A DNA stretch of 64,000 bases from an uncultured Oscillospiraceae bacterium (GTDB taxonomy: Bacteria; Bacillota; Clostridia; Oscillospirales; Acutalibacteraceae): positions 91,784 to 155,783 of the forward strand of contig URQB01000004.1 in assembly GCA_900549825.1 (NCBI GenBank), written 5' to 3'. The notes under the pieces were generated by a model. That model made no database searches. It saw only the letters and a list, made by a program, of their open reading frames with translations, and had not been told where the DNA came from. Of this stretch, positions 49,796-59,170 are shown piece by piece; positions within the stretch are counted from its first letter, which is position 1, and each line of letters opens with the position of its first letter. A program made the translations under genes and the position numbers.

Positions 49796-49911
49796 GTCAA
49801 TCCGACTGTAAAAAAGTTTTTCTACATATATATTGAGGAAACCAGATGGCGCATTTGCTGATTTTGTATATTATGACAACCTAATCGGACAGAAAGGAGC
49901 GAATCGGTTTT

Positions 49912-50556
49912 ATGAGACGATTTTTTATTGTTCTACCCTGCTTTTTATTCCTGCTCAGCCTTCTTCTGTGCGCCTGCACAGATGCAAATTTCCTGACGGA
50001 GGAAACGTTCCTGAACCGTTTCAACGCGCTCGACGAAACGCAGCAGCTAAAGCTCACCGACGCTCTGGCAAAAGAGGAAGATACGTTCATCGGGCATTCC
50101 TATTTCCTCTCGCCCAAAGGAGACGAAACCTACCTGCTCTGTCTGCAGATCGACAAGGAAAGCTCCGAGCTGAAAGCCTGCTCCCTGCTCTATGCCCGCC
50201 TGGGAGATGAAGAAAGCGACACCTTCTTCGCCTCGCTCGCCTCCCGGATCGCGCAGGCCTTTACAGGGCACAGCGCCCAGGCGTGTGAAGGGGCCCTGAA
50301 GAAGGCCGGGATCCTTGGCGCTGCGAAGGCCGGCGAGGACGACAGCCAGCCTCTGGAATGGAACGGCTTTCGAATCTGGAAAGAAAAAATATCCCTTGGC
50401 TATAAAATGACCATTGAAACGCTGGGGAAAGAAAAGGCCCCCACATCAGAAACTGACGCAGCGGAGCAAGCGGAGGCATCCGGCGAAACGATTTTAACAG
50501 AGACTGCTACGCAGTCGTCTGCTCAAAGTGACACAGAACCATCCCCCATTTCCTGA
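49912..50556 (+). CDS. putative lipoprotein of unknown function
   Basis: 214 residues. A typical lipoprotein signal: RR start, hydrophobic core to about 19, lipobox LCAC around Cys22. The mature part has no recognised family; it is largely helical with an EWNGFRIWKEKISLGYKMTI beta segment near 145-164 and ends in a Ser/Thr/Glu-rich tail (from about 168). GGAG lies 13 bases before the ATG. It stands alone, divergent from the purine operon. Confidence 0.7.
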   Translation: MRRFFIVLPCFLFLLSLLLCACTDANFLTEETFLNRFNALDETQQLKLTDALAKEEDTFIGHSYFLSPKGDETYLLCLQIDKESSELKACSLLYARLGDEESDTFFASLASRIAQAFTGHSAQACEGALKKAGILGAAKAGEDDSQPLEWNGFRIWKEKISLGYKMTIETLGKEKAPTSETDAAEQAEASGETILTETATQSSAQSDTEPSPIS

Positions 50557-50654
50557 AAAAGAGGCAGTAAAAAAAGAAATTTCAACACAACAGTATGAAC
50601 GCGATTCTCTTGTCTTTCGTATACATCACCCTGTATATAAAGTCGATATATATT

Positions 50655-50688
50655 ACACGCTCTGTCCCGCAAATTGGACAGAGCGTGT
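50655..50688. terminator. strong hairpin between lipoprotein and M20 genes
   Basis: Perfect 13-bp stem ACACGCTCTGTCC/GGACAGAGCGTGT, loop of 8. Only an AT-rich, not pure U, tract follows on the minus strand, 12 bases after the M20 stop. It may stop both converging transcripts. Confidence 0.55.
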
Positions 50689-50699
50689 GAATGGAACCG

Positions 50700-52178
50700 C
50701 TATTTCGCGGATGCAAGGCGAATGTACTGCTTAAAGAAGGCGACGCCTTCCTTCAGGGCCTGAATTGGAATGCGCTCATCGGTGGAATGGGTACACAGCA
50801 ACAGAGAAGTATCCACCACAAACGGTGCAAAGCGGTAGATATTTTCACAGATCGGCTCGTAATTGCATGCGTCCGTACCGCCCATCACCAGATATGGCGC
50901 CACAATATTATCCGGATTCGTCCGCATGCAAAGCTCCTCCAGAATGGCAAAGCAGCGGGAATCCGTAGGAGAGATCTTCGATGGCTCTTTGCCCTTGAGC
51001 AGCTTTATCTCAATGTTTTTATTCTGTACCACCTTGCGGATATGGTGCTCGACGCCAGCGATGGAATCGCCGGGCATCATGCGGAAATTGACCGTCACGC
51101 TCGCCCTTTGAGGCAAAACGTTCGCCGCGGGGCTTCCCTGCGCCATGGTCACGCCCGTCGTCGTGCGCACAAGCGACGCGGCAGGCGGGATTTTTTTCAT
51201 CACGGCGAGGATAAGGGGCTTGAGCAGCCAGAGGTTGCAGGTGACGATCCGCGCGGGATAAGAGACGTTGCGCCCGATCTTCTGAAACAGGCTGTAGACC
51301 ATATCCGTCATTCTGGCTTTGCATGGATGGTTTTCGAGATTCTGAATGACGCCCGCCAGCTCGCCCAGGGCGGTATGCTGCGGCGGCTGGGAGGAATGCC
51401 CGCCCTTGGAGGAAATGGAGATCTCAAAATCCGCATACCCCTTTTCTGCCACGCCGATACCCGCAAGATATTTATCGAGAATCCCGCCGACCTTGGCGGG
51501 CAGAATCGCTCCGCCTTCATCGAGGACGCTGTCCAGATGGATGCCGCGCTCCTTGAGCGTGTGCATGAGCTGTCTCGCGCCGGAGTTTGCGGAAGCGACA
51601 ACCTCTTCATCGTCTCCGAAGAGCAGGTAGACATCCCGCTCCGGCTCAAAGCCCTCCTCCAGCAGCGTTTCCACCGACTCCATAACAGAGATCAGATGGT
51701 TTTTCATATCCAGCGCACCGCGGCCCCAGATATACTCCCCGTCGTTATACCCCTCATAAGCCGGGTGCGTCCAATCGTCTTCGGTGCCTGCTTCGACCGG
51801 GACGACATCCTGATGGGCCAGCATGGCGATAGGGTCGAGGGTGGAATTCTTCCCCTTCCAGCGGTAAAGCAGATTGGCCGGCGGCACCACCTCGCAGGAC
51901 AGCTTCTGATGGATCAGCGGGTACGATTCCTTCAGGAACGCGTGAAACCGCTCAAACTGCGCCCAATCTACATCGGCCGGATCCGGGTAAGAAACCGTGG
52001 GAATCTGGATGGCCCGCGTTAAATGCTTCATCACGCGATCATGGTCGACCGCTTCCTCGGACAGCGGCTCGTACGTTCGCTTGTTCGGGACGAAAAAGGC
52101 CGCACGGATCAGTGTGATGACCAGAAACGCCGCAAGAAGTCCAAGAATCGCAAATAAAACGATCTTCCATGTTTCCAT
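50700..52178 (-). CDS. membrane-anchored M20 peptidase (CPS1/PM20D1-like)
   Basis: 492 residues: N-terminal membrane helix (about 5-27), then a di-zinc M20 domain with AHQDVVPVEAG near 121, WGRGALDMKNHL near 151 (bridging Asp), GDDEEVVAS near 180 (catalytic Glu) and a C-terminal CTHSTDERIP (His). A lid domain with SSKGGHSSQPP (dimer His) lies at 240-390. The layout with an N-terminal helix resembles yeast CPS1 and mammalian PM20D1 rather than secreted dipeptidases. GAGGAG before the ATG at 52178. Substrate unknown. Confidence 0.87.
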   Translation of the reverse strand: METWKIVLFAILGLLAAFLVITLIRAAFFVPNKRTYEPLSEEAVDHDRVMKHLTRAIQIPTVSYPDPADVDWAQFERFHAFLKESYPLIHQKLSCEVVPPANLLYRWKGKNSTLDPIAMLAHQDVVPVEAGTEDDWTHPAYEGYNDGEYIWGRGALDMKNHLISVMESVETLLEEGFEPERDVYLLFGDDEEVVASANSGARQLMHTLKERGIHLDSVLDEGGAILPAKVGGILDKYLAGIGVAEKGYADFEISISSKGGHSSQPPQHTALGELAGVIQNLENHPCKARMTDMVYSLFQKIGRNVSYPARIVTCNLWLLKPLILAVMKKIPPAASLVRTTTGVTMAQGSPAANVLPQRASVTVNFRMMPGDSIAGVEHHIRKVVQNKNIEIKLLKGKEPSKISPTDSRCFAILEELCMRTNPDNIVAPYLVMGGTDACNYEPICENIYRFAPFVVDTSLLLCTHSTDERIPIQALKEGVAFFKQYIRLASAK

Positions 52179-52206
52179 GAATCATCTCTCCTCTTCTAAA
52201 AATGAG

Positions 52207-52236
52207 GCGAAAAGCGCCTTGCGCAGCGCTTTTCGC
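52207..52236 (-). terminator. terminator of the ACT-DUF711 operon
   Basis: Perfect 11-bp stem GCGAAAAGCGC/GCGCTTTTCGC, loop of 8, followed on the minus strand by CTCATTTTTAG; 6 bases after the DUF711 stop. Confidence 0.75.
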
Positions 52237-52242
52237 TTTCAG

Positions 52243-53598
52243 TCAGTTTTTCAGGCTCTGCAGCGGCGCGGGAATCCGCCCGCCGCGCGCAATGAATTTC
52301 GCGGGTGAGGTCGTTTTCAGCGCCATGACCGGGCCGCCGCCCAGCAGGCCGCCGAAGGAGAGCTCCTCCCCCACCTGCTTGCCAATCGCAGGGATCACGC
52401 GCACCGCCGTCGTCTTGGAATTGACCATGCCGATGGCGGCTTCGTCCGCGATGATGGCGGAAATCACTTCAGCCGGCGTATCGCCGGGGATGGCAATCAT
52501 ATCGAGGCCGACGGAGCACACAGCCGTCATCGCTTCGAGCTTTTCGATGCTTAGCGCGCCGCAGCGGGCCGCGTCGATCATGCCTGCGTCCTCCGTCACG
52601 GGGATAAACGCGCCGGACAGGCCGCCGACATGGGAGGAGGCCATCGTGCCGCCTTTTTTGACGGCATCGTTCAAGAGTGCGAGCGCCGCGGTGGTGCCGT
52701 GCCCGCCGCATTTTTCCAGGCCCATCTCCTCAAGGATATGGGCAACGGAATCGCCTACCGCCGGGGTCGGTGCAAGGGAGAGATCGACGATGCCGAAGGG
52801 TACGTCAAGCCGTTTGGAGGCTTCGTGCGCAACCAACTGGCCCATACGGGTGATTTTAAACGCTGTGCGCTTGATGAGGTCTGCGACGCCGGTCAAGTCG
52901 CAGTCAGGCGCTTTGGAGAGCGCCGCACGCACCACGCCGGGGCCGGAAACGCCCACATTGATCACGCAGTCCGGCTCGCCCGCGCCATGAAATGCGCCCG
53001 CCATGAAGGGGTTGTCATCCGGCGCGTTGCAAAAGACAACGAGCTTTGCGCAGCCGATGCAGTCGCGGTCCGCTGTGATCTCTGCCGCCTCGCGCACGAT
53101 TTTACCCATCATCCCTACGGCATCCATATTGATGCCGGCCTTGGTGGAACCGATATTGACGGAGGAGCAGACGTGCTCTGTGCGGGAGAGCGCCTCCGGA
53201 ATGCTGCGGATGAGCGCTTCGTCGCCTGCGGCAAAGCCCTTCTGCACCAGCGCGGAATAACCGCCGATGAAGTTGACGCCCACTGTCTGCGCCGCGCGCT
53301 CGAGCGTCAGCGCATATTCGACCGGGTCCCCCCCGCTCGCCCCGCAGATCATCGCGATCGGGGTAACGGAAATGCGCTTATTGATGATCGGAATGCCGAA
53401 TTCCCGCTCGATCTCCTCACCCGTGCGCACAAGGCGCTCCGCCCGGCGCGTGATCTTATCGTAAATCCGGCTGCAGGCCTTTTTCAGATCCGAATCGCAG
53501 CAGTCGAGCAGGGAGATGCCCATGGTGATGGTGCGGATATCGAGATTCTCCTCCTGAATCATCGTAATGGTCTCCAGGATATCCCTCGTGTTAATCAT
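52243..53598 (-). CDS. UPF0210/DUF711 (PFL-like) family protein
   Basis: 451 residues, the usual length, cytoplasmic. Start MINTRDILETITMIQEENLD, Gly-rich PxAMICGASGGDPVEY, and a C-terminal AFIPVTEDAGMIDAA are typical of DUF711 proteins, distantly related to pyruvate formate-lyase-type barrels. No reaction is known. Always next to an ACT protein like the one 54 bases upstream here, which suggests the ACT protein regulates it. Confidence 0.93.
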   Translation of the reverse strand: MINTRDILETITMIQEENLDIRTITMGISLLDCCDSDLKKACSRIYDKITRRAERLVRTGEEIEREFGIPIINKRISVTPIAMICGASGGDPVEYALTLERAAQTVGVNFIGGYSALVQKGFAAGDEALIRSIPEALSRTEHVCSSVNIGSTKAGINMDAVGMMGKIVREAAEITADRDCIGCAKLVVFCNAPDDNPFMAGAFHGAGEPDCVINVGVSGPGVVRAALSKAPDCDLTGVADLIKRTAFKITRMGQLVAHEASKRLDVPFGIVDLSLAPTPAVGDSVAHILEEMGLEKCGGHGTTAALALLNDAVKKGGTMASSHVGGLSGAFIPVTEDAGMIDAARCGALSIEKLEAMTAVCSVGLDMIAIPGDTPAEVISAIIADEAAIGMVNSKTTAVRVIPAIGKQVGEELSFGGLLGGGPVMALKTTSPAKFIARGGRIPAPLQSLKN

Positions 53599-53652
53599 AT
53601 GTAAATGCCATTCCTTCCTGAATTCAAATGCGATGCCTGAAAGCCGGCAGCT

Positions 53653-53922
53653 TTAGATGCGGTGCATGGAATTGAAAATATCCTCGTGCATAACGTGGAT
53701 TGAAAGATTCATCTCACTGCCCATCGTCTCCAGCTCCTCCGCAAACGCGGTAAAGGGAACCGAGCACTTGCTCACATCCACCAGCATGATCATACAGAAC
53801 ATCTCCTGCAGGATGGACTGGGAAACCTCTATGATGTTGACCTGGTTCCGGGCGCATTGGTCGGACACGCTCGAGAGAATGCCGACCATATCCTTGCCGA
53901 CTACGGTAATCACTGCTCGCAT
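53653..53922 (-). CDS. UPF0237 ACT-domain protein
   Basis: 89 residues, a single ACT domain: MRAVITVVGKDMVGILSSVS and NQVNIIEVSQSIL, then FCMIMLVDVSK. Such proteins bind amino acids or similar ligands. GGAGG lies before the ATG at 53922; the frame upstream is not conserved. Co-transcribed with DUF711. Confidence 0.93.
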   Translation of the reverse strand: MRAVITVVGKDMVGILSSVSDQCARNQVNIIEVSQSILQEMFCMIMLVDVSKCSVPFTAFAEELETMGSEMNLSIHVMHEDIFNSMHRI

Positions 53923-54371
53923 GGGTAAACCTCCATAAAGCTTCAGAATTTGCACGGGAACGCGGCCTGCATGAGGCGGGCACGGCCCGCATATTGATTG
54001 ATATTCTATCATATCTGCGGAAATTTTAACAGGGGAATCCATAATTCTAAAAAACTTTTCATATTGCTATATCAATCTATCAAAGTGAAAATAGAAATTT
54101 ATCATTATTTCATGTATCATAATGTCCCTCTGTCGTGATATTCTATTGGACCGACTTTTGTTTTGCTGGAATTGGGGTAGACATAAATGGATCATTCATT
54201 CCTTTAGAAATATTTCAATCAGATACTGTTATACCGCGTCGAAATGTGGTATATTGAATGAAAATACGGCATTCATTTCTGCAAACTTTGTATGGCGGCC
54301 TATGGCTAAGTACATCCCACGGCATAAGAAGATGCGGAAAAGCTCAAACTCTGGGCAAAGGGGGCTTTATC
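53923..54371. other. 450-base AT-rich intergenic region
   Basis: Holds the divergent starts of the ACT-DUF711 operon and the PHP gene. A possible minus-strand -10 TAGAAT is at 54007-54002 and TATATT-like boxes occur near 54250, but no promoter is clear. The region is much more AT-rich than its surroundings from about 54000 to 54300. No gene or RNA recognised. Confidence 0.4.
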
Positions 54372-55196
54372 TTGACAGAATATAAAAAGCGTATGGATAT
54401 GCATACGCACACGGACAACTCCCCGGACGGAAACCACTCCACCATGTACCTGTGCGAATGCGCAGAGCAGACCGGTCTGCGGGCCATCGCCTTTACGGAC
54501 CACTGCGAGGTGGACGCCTATTATAAAGACCACTACGACCGGGCAACGTTTCAATCTTATTTCGAGGTGGTCAAAGCACGCTCCGTTTTCCGCGGAAGGC
54601 TGATCGTTGCCGCCGGGATTGAGCTCGGCCAGCCGGCCTATGACACAGCCCTTGCCGGGCAGATCCTATCCAAATTCGACTACGACGTTGTCATCGGCTC
54701 CGTACACAACCTGCGGGGCCGCAAGGACTTTTACTTCATGGAGTACGACGGCTTTACGGACGGCGACCTGGACGCGATGTTTGAGGAATATCTGAAAGAA
54801 CTGCTCATTATGGTGCAGTGGGGCGGTTTCGATATCCTTGCGCACCTGACTTATCCACTGCGCTATATCGTGGGCGAAAACCACCGCACCATCCATCTCA
54901 ATCGCCACAGCGACCTGATCGATGAAATTCTGCTTCAGACCGCGCGCGCCGGAAAAGCACTGGAGATCAACACCTCCGGCCTGCGCCAGCCGCTGGGCGA
55001 GACGCTGCCGACGCTGCCCTTCGTCAAGCGCTTTCGTGAATTCGGGGGAGAATACGTCACCGTCGGGTCGGACGCCCACTACGCAGAGGATCTCGGCAAA
55101 GGGATCAGCGAGGGCATGCGCATCGCGCAGGAGGCCGGCTTTTCGCATGTGACCCTTTTCCAGAGCCGGATGCCGCTGCCGATTCCGATCGAATAA
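54372..55196 (+). CDS. PHP-domain phosphatase, histidinol-phosphatase (HisJ)-like
   Basis: 274 residues of the PHP family with the metal motifs HTHTD (11-15), DHCE near 42, GIELGQ near 82, VIGSVHNL near 104, HLTYPLRY near 150 and a final GSDAHYAED near 232, the HisJ pattern. Histidinol phosphate is the likeliest substrate but no his genes are near. TTG start at 54372 with AAAGGGGG before it; an in-frame ATG eight codons on is an alternative. Confidence 0.85.
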   Translation: MTEYKKRMDMHTHTDNSPDGNHSTMYLCECAEQTGLRAIAFTDHCEVDAYYKDHYDRATFQSYFEVVKARSVFRGRLIVAAGIELGQPAYDTALAGQILSKFDYDVVIGSVHNLRGRKDFYFMEYDGFTDGDLDAMFEEYLKELLIMVQWGGFDILAHLTYPLRYIVGENHRTIHLNRHSDLIDEILLQTARAGKALEINTSGLRQPLGETLPTLPFVKRFREFGGEYVTVGSDAHYAEDLGKGISEGMRIAQEAGFSHVTLFQSRMPLPIPIE

Positions 55197-55300
55197 CGCG
55201 CTTCCGGACGGTATCTACTTCATCAGCATTTCCATGAGTGCATTCCTCTTGTTCCCTTGTCCATTCTCAACATTGACATATATAGGGAGGAAAAACGATC

Positions 55301-56473
55301 ATGAACTACAAAGAACGGCTCAATTCTAAAATCAAGGAGATCAAGCCCTCCGGCATCCGCCGCTTTTTCGACATTGTTGCGGAGATGGACGATGTCATCT
55401 CCCTCGGCGTCGGGGAGCCGGATTTCCCAACGCCCGCGCATATCCGCGATGTGGGCATCCAGTCCCTGTTGGACGGGCATACGAAGTATACCTCCAACGC
55501 GGGCTTGATGGAACTGCGCAAGGCGGTTGCCGCTTATTATGAGCGCCGCTTCCACGTCGCCTATGACGGCACAAAGCAGGCGATCATCACTGTGGGCGGT
55601 TCGGAAGCGCTCGACCTGTGCTTCCGCGTTCTGATCGAGCCCGGTGACGAGGTGTTAGTACCAGAACCCTCCTTCGTCTGCTACGCTCCGCTGACGACGA
55701 TCAGCGACGGCGTGCCCGTGCCGATTGTCACGAAGGCGGAGGAGAAGTTCCGCCTGACCCCGGAGGCGCTGAGGGCCGCCATTACGCCGAAAACGAAGCT
55801 GCTCGTCCTCCCCTATCCCAACAATCCGACGGGCGCGATCATGCGGCGGGAGGATCTGGAAGCAATCGCGGAAGTGCTGCGCGGGACGGACATCATCGTT
55901 ATCTCCGACGAGATTTACGGCGAGCTTACATACGGCGGAGAGCAGCACGTGTCCATCGCGGAGATCGACGGGATGCAAGAGCGCACGATCATCGTCAGCG
56001 GCTTCTCCAAAGCCTTCTCTATGACCGGCTGGCGACTGGGCTACGCGCTCGGCCCGGCGGAAATCATCGCGGCGATCATGAAGATGCATCAGTATGGCAT
56101 CATGAGCGCGCCGACCACCGCGCAGTACGCGGCGATCGAGGCGATGGAAAACGGCGATCAGGATGTCATCGAAATGCGCAAGGTCTACGACATGCGCCGC
56201 CGCTTGGTGGTGGACGGCTTCAACAAGCTGGGCCTTGCCTGCTTTGAGCCGGAGGGCGCGTTCTACTGCTTCCCCTGCATCCGCTCCAGCGGCCTGCATT
56301 CCGACGATTTTGCCCAGAAGCTGCTGGACAGCCAGAAGGTCGCCGTCGTTCCCGGCAATGCGTTCGGAGCATGCGGCGAGGGCTTTATCCGCGTATCCTA
56401 CTGCTATTCGACCGAGCATCTGCAGGAGGCACTGCTCCGAATCGAGTCATTTCTGGAAGAACTGAAAAAGTAA
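55301..56473 (+). CDS. class I/II aminotransferase
   Basis: PLP-dependent aminotransferase of 390 residues. PLP/substrate residues: NNPTG (174-178), D203 and Y206 in SDEIYGE, Schiff-base Lys K237 in SGFSKAFSMTGWR, and Arg245. The subgroup is the AspB/PatA-like Firmicute type (start IxPSGIRRFFDI), acting on aspartate, aromatic or similar amino acids. GGGAGGA precedes the ATG. Confidence 0.92.
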   Translation: MNYKERLNSKIKEIKPSGIRRFFDIVAEMDDVISLGVGEPDFPTPAHIRDVGIQSLLDGHTKYTSNAGLMELRKAVAAYYERRFHVAYDGTKQAIITVGGSEALDLCFRVLIEPGDEVLVPEPSFVCYAPLTTISDGVPVPIVTKAEEKFRLTPEALRAAITPKTKLLVLPYPNNPTGAIMRREDLEAIAEVLRGTDIIVISDEIYGELTYGGEQHVSIAEIDGMQERTIIVSGFSKAFSMTGWRLGYALGPAEIIAAIMKMHQYGIMSAPTTAQYAAIEAMENGDQDVIEMRKVYDMRRRLVVDGFNKLGLACFEPEGAFYCFPCIRSSGLHSDDFAQKLLDSQKVAVVPGNAFGACGEGFIRVSYCYSTEHLQEALLRIESFLEELKK

Positions 56474-56488
56474 AGCTGTCATTCTTCA

Positions 56489-56524
56489 AGAATCGCCGTG
56501 AAGCTTATGCTTTACGGCGATTCT
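56489..56524. terminator. hairpin between the aminotransferase and LysM genes
   Basis: 16-bp stem AGAATCGCCGTGAAGC/GCTTTACGGCGATTCT (one mismatch) with a TTAT loop; no clear U-run on either side, probably a shared end for converging genes. Confidence 0.55.
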
Positions 56525-56539
56525 GCTTAACGGCAAATA

Positions 56540-56797
56540 TCAGGGAATCCGCAGAATCTGGCCTGCGTAGATCCGGTTCGGATTCTTCAGGCGGTTGAGC
56601 CGCACAATCGCGGACACCGTTGTACCGCACCGCCGGGAGATGCCCCAGAGCGTATCATCCCGCTTCACGGTATACGTTTTACCGGCGGCAGGCCTCATAC
56701 GGCGGACGTTCAATTTCTCACCTGCATAGATCAGGTTCCGATTCCGTATTTCATTCATTGCTACGATACAATCGACCGTCGTGCCGAAACGCTCATA
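56540..56797 (-). pseudogene. broken LysM-domain gene
   Basis: An intact LysM repeat (KTYTVKRDDTLWGISRRCGT and on to YAGQILRIP) ends the gene. Before it, a second LysM reads YERFGTTVDCIVAMNEIRNR and NLIYAGEKLNV but its first strand (Y-T-V-K-x-G-D-T) is missing: upstream of 56797 the frame hits a stop and has no start codon. ATG at 56758 could make 72 residues with one full repeat and no signal peptide. Peptidoglycan binding is the family role. Confidence 0.5.
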
Positions 56798-56905
56798 CCC
56801 ATGATTGGATCGTTGGCGGCATCAAAAAAGAAAATTTTTTCTTCCGTGAGAGATCCTTCGGCTCCATTTTCCAAAATCAGTCCCTTCTTCTCTCTATGTC
56901 TGCAT

Positions 56906-58231
56906 CTATTTTTTTCTGCTCCGGAAAGCAGGCAGAATGACCGGCTTCTTTTCCCCTGCCCGCTCCATTTCCCGCAGGAGCAGTTTTTTCATTTTCTGCC
57001 GCACAAAGGCGTATGATTGATCTTTAATCAGATTCTCCTTTTCGATCGGGTCCTTCGTTACGTCATAGAGATAATCCTCAAAATAGACCGGGGCATGATG
57101 AATGGCATAGCCCGATGGAGAAAGCGCGCGCACGGAATATTTATAGTGCTTCGTGCGGATTGCCCGGCCGCACTGGCTTTCGCTGATCTGGATGAACACG
57201 CAGTCGCGCTCCGGCTCCTCCCCTTTCAGCTCCCGGACCAGAGAACGGCCCATATAGCTCTCCGGAATCGGAATCCCCGCCAGATCCAGCATCGTCGGCG
57301 GCAGGTCAATCAGGCTGACCAGCCGTTCATCCTTTTGACCGCCCCGGAACGGGCCGCCGCGGATCACCAGCGGCGTATGGGTGGCGGCGTCATGGCAGCT
57401 GCGCTTATACTCCGAATTCCTCGTTTTGAAGTGCGAGCCGTGGTCGCTGGTATAGATGAGGATCGTATTCTCATACAGCCCCTTTTCCCTGAGCTTTGCC
57501 ACCAGCCTGCCGACGTTTTCATCCAGACGGTTGATCGCCGCCATGTAATCCGGGTACATCTGCTCATAATCGCCATCCAAAAAGGAGAGGTCGGGCGGGA
57601 TTGGGTAATCCCTGAACCGTTCCACCGTCTCCTTCGGCCCCTCATAGCAATGGTGGTCATTCTGATGATGGGGCTCCAGCTGGGAGATGAAGAGGAAAAA
57701 CGGATCGTCCGACGTCTTCTGATCCAGATACTCCAGCGCAAAATCGTTGATACAGTCCGCACGGTACCCCTTGAAATCGATCTGGTTCCCTTCCGCATCA
57801 AATACGTAGCCGTCATAACCGTGCGAGGTAAACTCCAGCACGTCGGCCGCACGCCACCAATCCTTATAGCCGCCCTGCCGCTCCTTCGGGACCGCAGTCT
57901 TCTCACAGTGGAAGCCGGCATTGGGCAGGCGGTCGGAGGCAAGATGCCATTTGCCGACATAAGCCGTTTCATATCCGGCCTCATTGAAATACTCCGCCAT
58001 CGGCTTGATCGTCTGCGGCAGAGGCACCCCGTTCCAGTAGCAGCCGCACTGCGTCGCATACACGCCCGTCTGCAAACAGGCGCGCGCCGGTCCGCAGACC
58101 GGCTGGCAGGTGTAGGAGTTCTCAAACTGGACGCCCTCCTGCGCAAGCTGCACCAGATTGGGCGTCACCTCCTCGTTGACGGTATCCCAGCGTTGCTGGT
58201 CGCTGAAATAAAAGATGATATTCGGTCTCAT
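56906..58231 (-). CDS. sulfatase (cysteine type)
   Basis: Type I sulfatase of 441 residues. The formylglycine site is C46-G-P-A-R50, the cysteine form of C/S-x-P-x-R, so it needs an anaerobic sulfatase maturase, not seen here. Metal ligands include SDQQ (10-13), and the SDHG motif near 270; KWHLA near 93 matches too. No signal peptide, so it acts on an internalised sulfate ester. ATGA overlap with the TauE gene upstream. Substrate unknown (sugar or steroid sulfates are possible). Confidence 0.92.
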   Translation of the reverse strand: MRPNIIFYFSDQQRWDTVNEEVTPNLVQLAQEGVQFENSYTCQPVCGPARACLQTGVYATQCGCYWNGVPLPQTIKPMAEYFNEAGYETAYVGKWHLASDRLPNAGFHCEKTAVPKERQGGYKDWWRAADVLEFTSHGYDGYVFDAEGNQIDFKGYRADCINDFALEYLDQKTSDDPFFLFISQLEPHHQNDHHCYEGPKETVERFRDYPIPPDLSFLDGDYEQMYPDYMAAINRLDENVGRLVAKLREKGLYENTILIYTSDHGSHFKTRNSEYKRSCHDAATHTPLVIRGGPFRGGQKDERLVSLIDLPPTMLDLAGIPIPESYMGRSLVRELKGEEPERDCVFIQISESQCGRAIRTKHYKYSVRALSPSGYAIHHAPVYFEDYLYDVTKDPIEKENLIKDQSYAFVRQKMKKLLLREMERAGEKKPVILPAFRSRKK

Positions 58232-59028
58232 ACAGCACCTCCAGAAGATGTGATAAAAGCAGTCACTGCGTTATAAAGCGAAAGGCAGGCCACCGCCGAA
58301 ACGGCAAGCACAAAAACTTTTTGGATAAATGACTCGCTGCATTTTCGGTTGAGCACCGAGCCCAGGAAGCCGCCCGCAACGGCACACGGGATCACGATCA
58401 GCAGGATTTTCAGATCATAGCCTGCAAAGCCCGTTTTGATCCCGGTGGTAATCAGATTGGAGCACTGTGAAAAAAAGATGACCGCAACGGAATAGACGGC
58501 GGCATCTTTCATAGAAAACGAGAAAAGGAGCGTTAAAAACGCAACATTGATTGGACCACCTCCAATGCCTAAAAAAGAGGCTGCCGTCCCCAACAGGAAG
58601 CCGGAAAACAGGATCGCCAGCGGATTGGACACAGGAAAGGTGCGGTGCTTTGCCACAACCGAAAGGATGACACAGGCCAAAAAAGCTGCCAGAATCGCGG
58701 ATTGAATCCCCCTGATCAGCTCCGGCCTACCGGAAGCTCCCATCGCCAGAGAAAACAGGGAATTACCGCAGATCCCCCCTGCCACGGAGCCTGCCGCCAC
58801 AAGCAGGACGACAGACGCCTGAATCGGCGTTTTGTTCCAGATATGCTTTGCCATCGACGTAACGGACATGGCAAAAACCGCGCAGGAGGAGAAAAAGCTG
58901 ATCTGCTCCAGCGGATGGGCGCCGATGACATCTAGTACGGGCTTGATCACTACGCCGCCGCCAAGGCCGACAAAAGCGCCCAGCAAAGTGGCGGCAAATA
59001 CCACCACGCCATAAAGCAATGCCACCAC
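58228..59028 (-). CDS. TauE/SafE-family anion exporter
   Basis: 266 residues with about eight membrane helices in two halves, each with the TauE glycine motif (GAFVGLGGGVVIKP near 17-30; SFLGIGGGPINVAF near 160). Family members export sulfite, sulfoacetate or related anions. Two GTG codons open the gene; the first (59028) is used here with GGGGTGAT upstream. Its stop overlaps the sulfatase start, so sulfate ester cleavage and anion export are made together. Confidence 0.9.
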   Translation of the reverse strand: MVALLYGVVVFAATLLGAFVGLGGGVVIKPVLDVIGAHPLEQISFFSSCAVFAMSVTSMAKHIWNKTPIQASVVLLVAAGSVAGGICGNSLFSLAMGASGRPELIRGIQSAILAAFLACVILSVVAKHRTFPVSNPLAILFSGFLLGTAASFLGIGGGPINVAFLTLLFSFSMKDAAVYSVAVIFFSQCSNLITTGIKTGFAGYDLKILLIVIPCAVAGGFLGSVLNRKCSESFIQKVFVLAVSAVACLSLYNAVTAFITSSGGAV

Positions 59029-59116
59029 AAAAAATCACCCCATAGCGCATAATTTTACTGTAAAAAGTGCAAGCTTTTATGCCACTCTTCCCGGAAATAT
59101 GTTTCAGATGAAAAGA

Positions 59117-59149
59117 AAAGCGTGTAGCCGCATGATGCGGACACGCTTT
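59117..59149 (-). terminator. terminator of the galK operon
   Basis: Minus-strand stem AAAGCGTGT/ACACGCTTT enclosing CCGCAT/ATGCGG, followed by TCTTTTC; 22 bases after the galK stop. Confidence 0.85.
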
Positions 59150-59170
59150 CTGCAACCGGCCGGAGCGCCT

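Noticed and set aside
54122..54385. 87-codon plus-strand frame before the PHP gene
   Set aside because: AT-rich leader sequence without ribosome site; overlaps the better-supported TTG start of the PHP gene in another frame.
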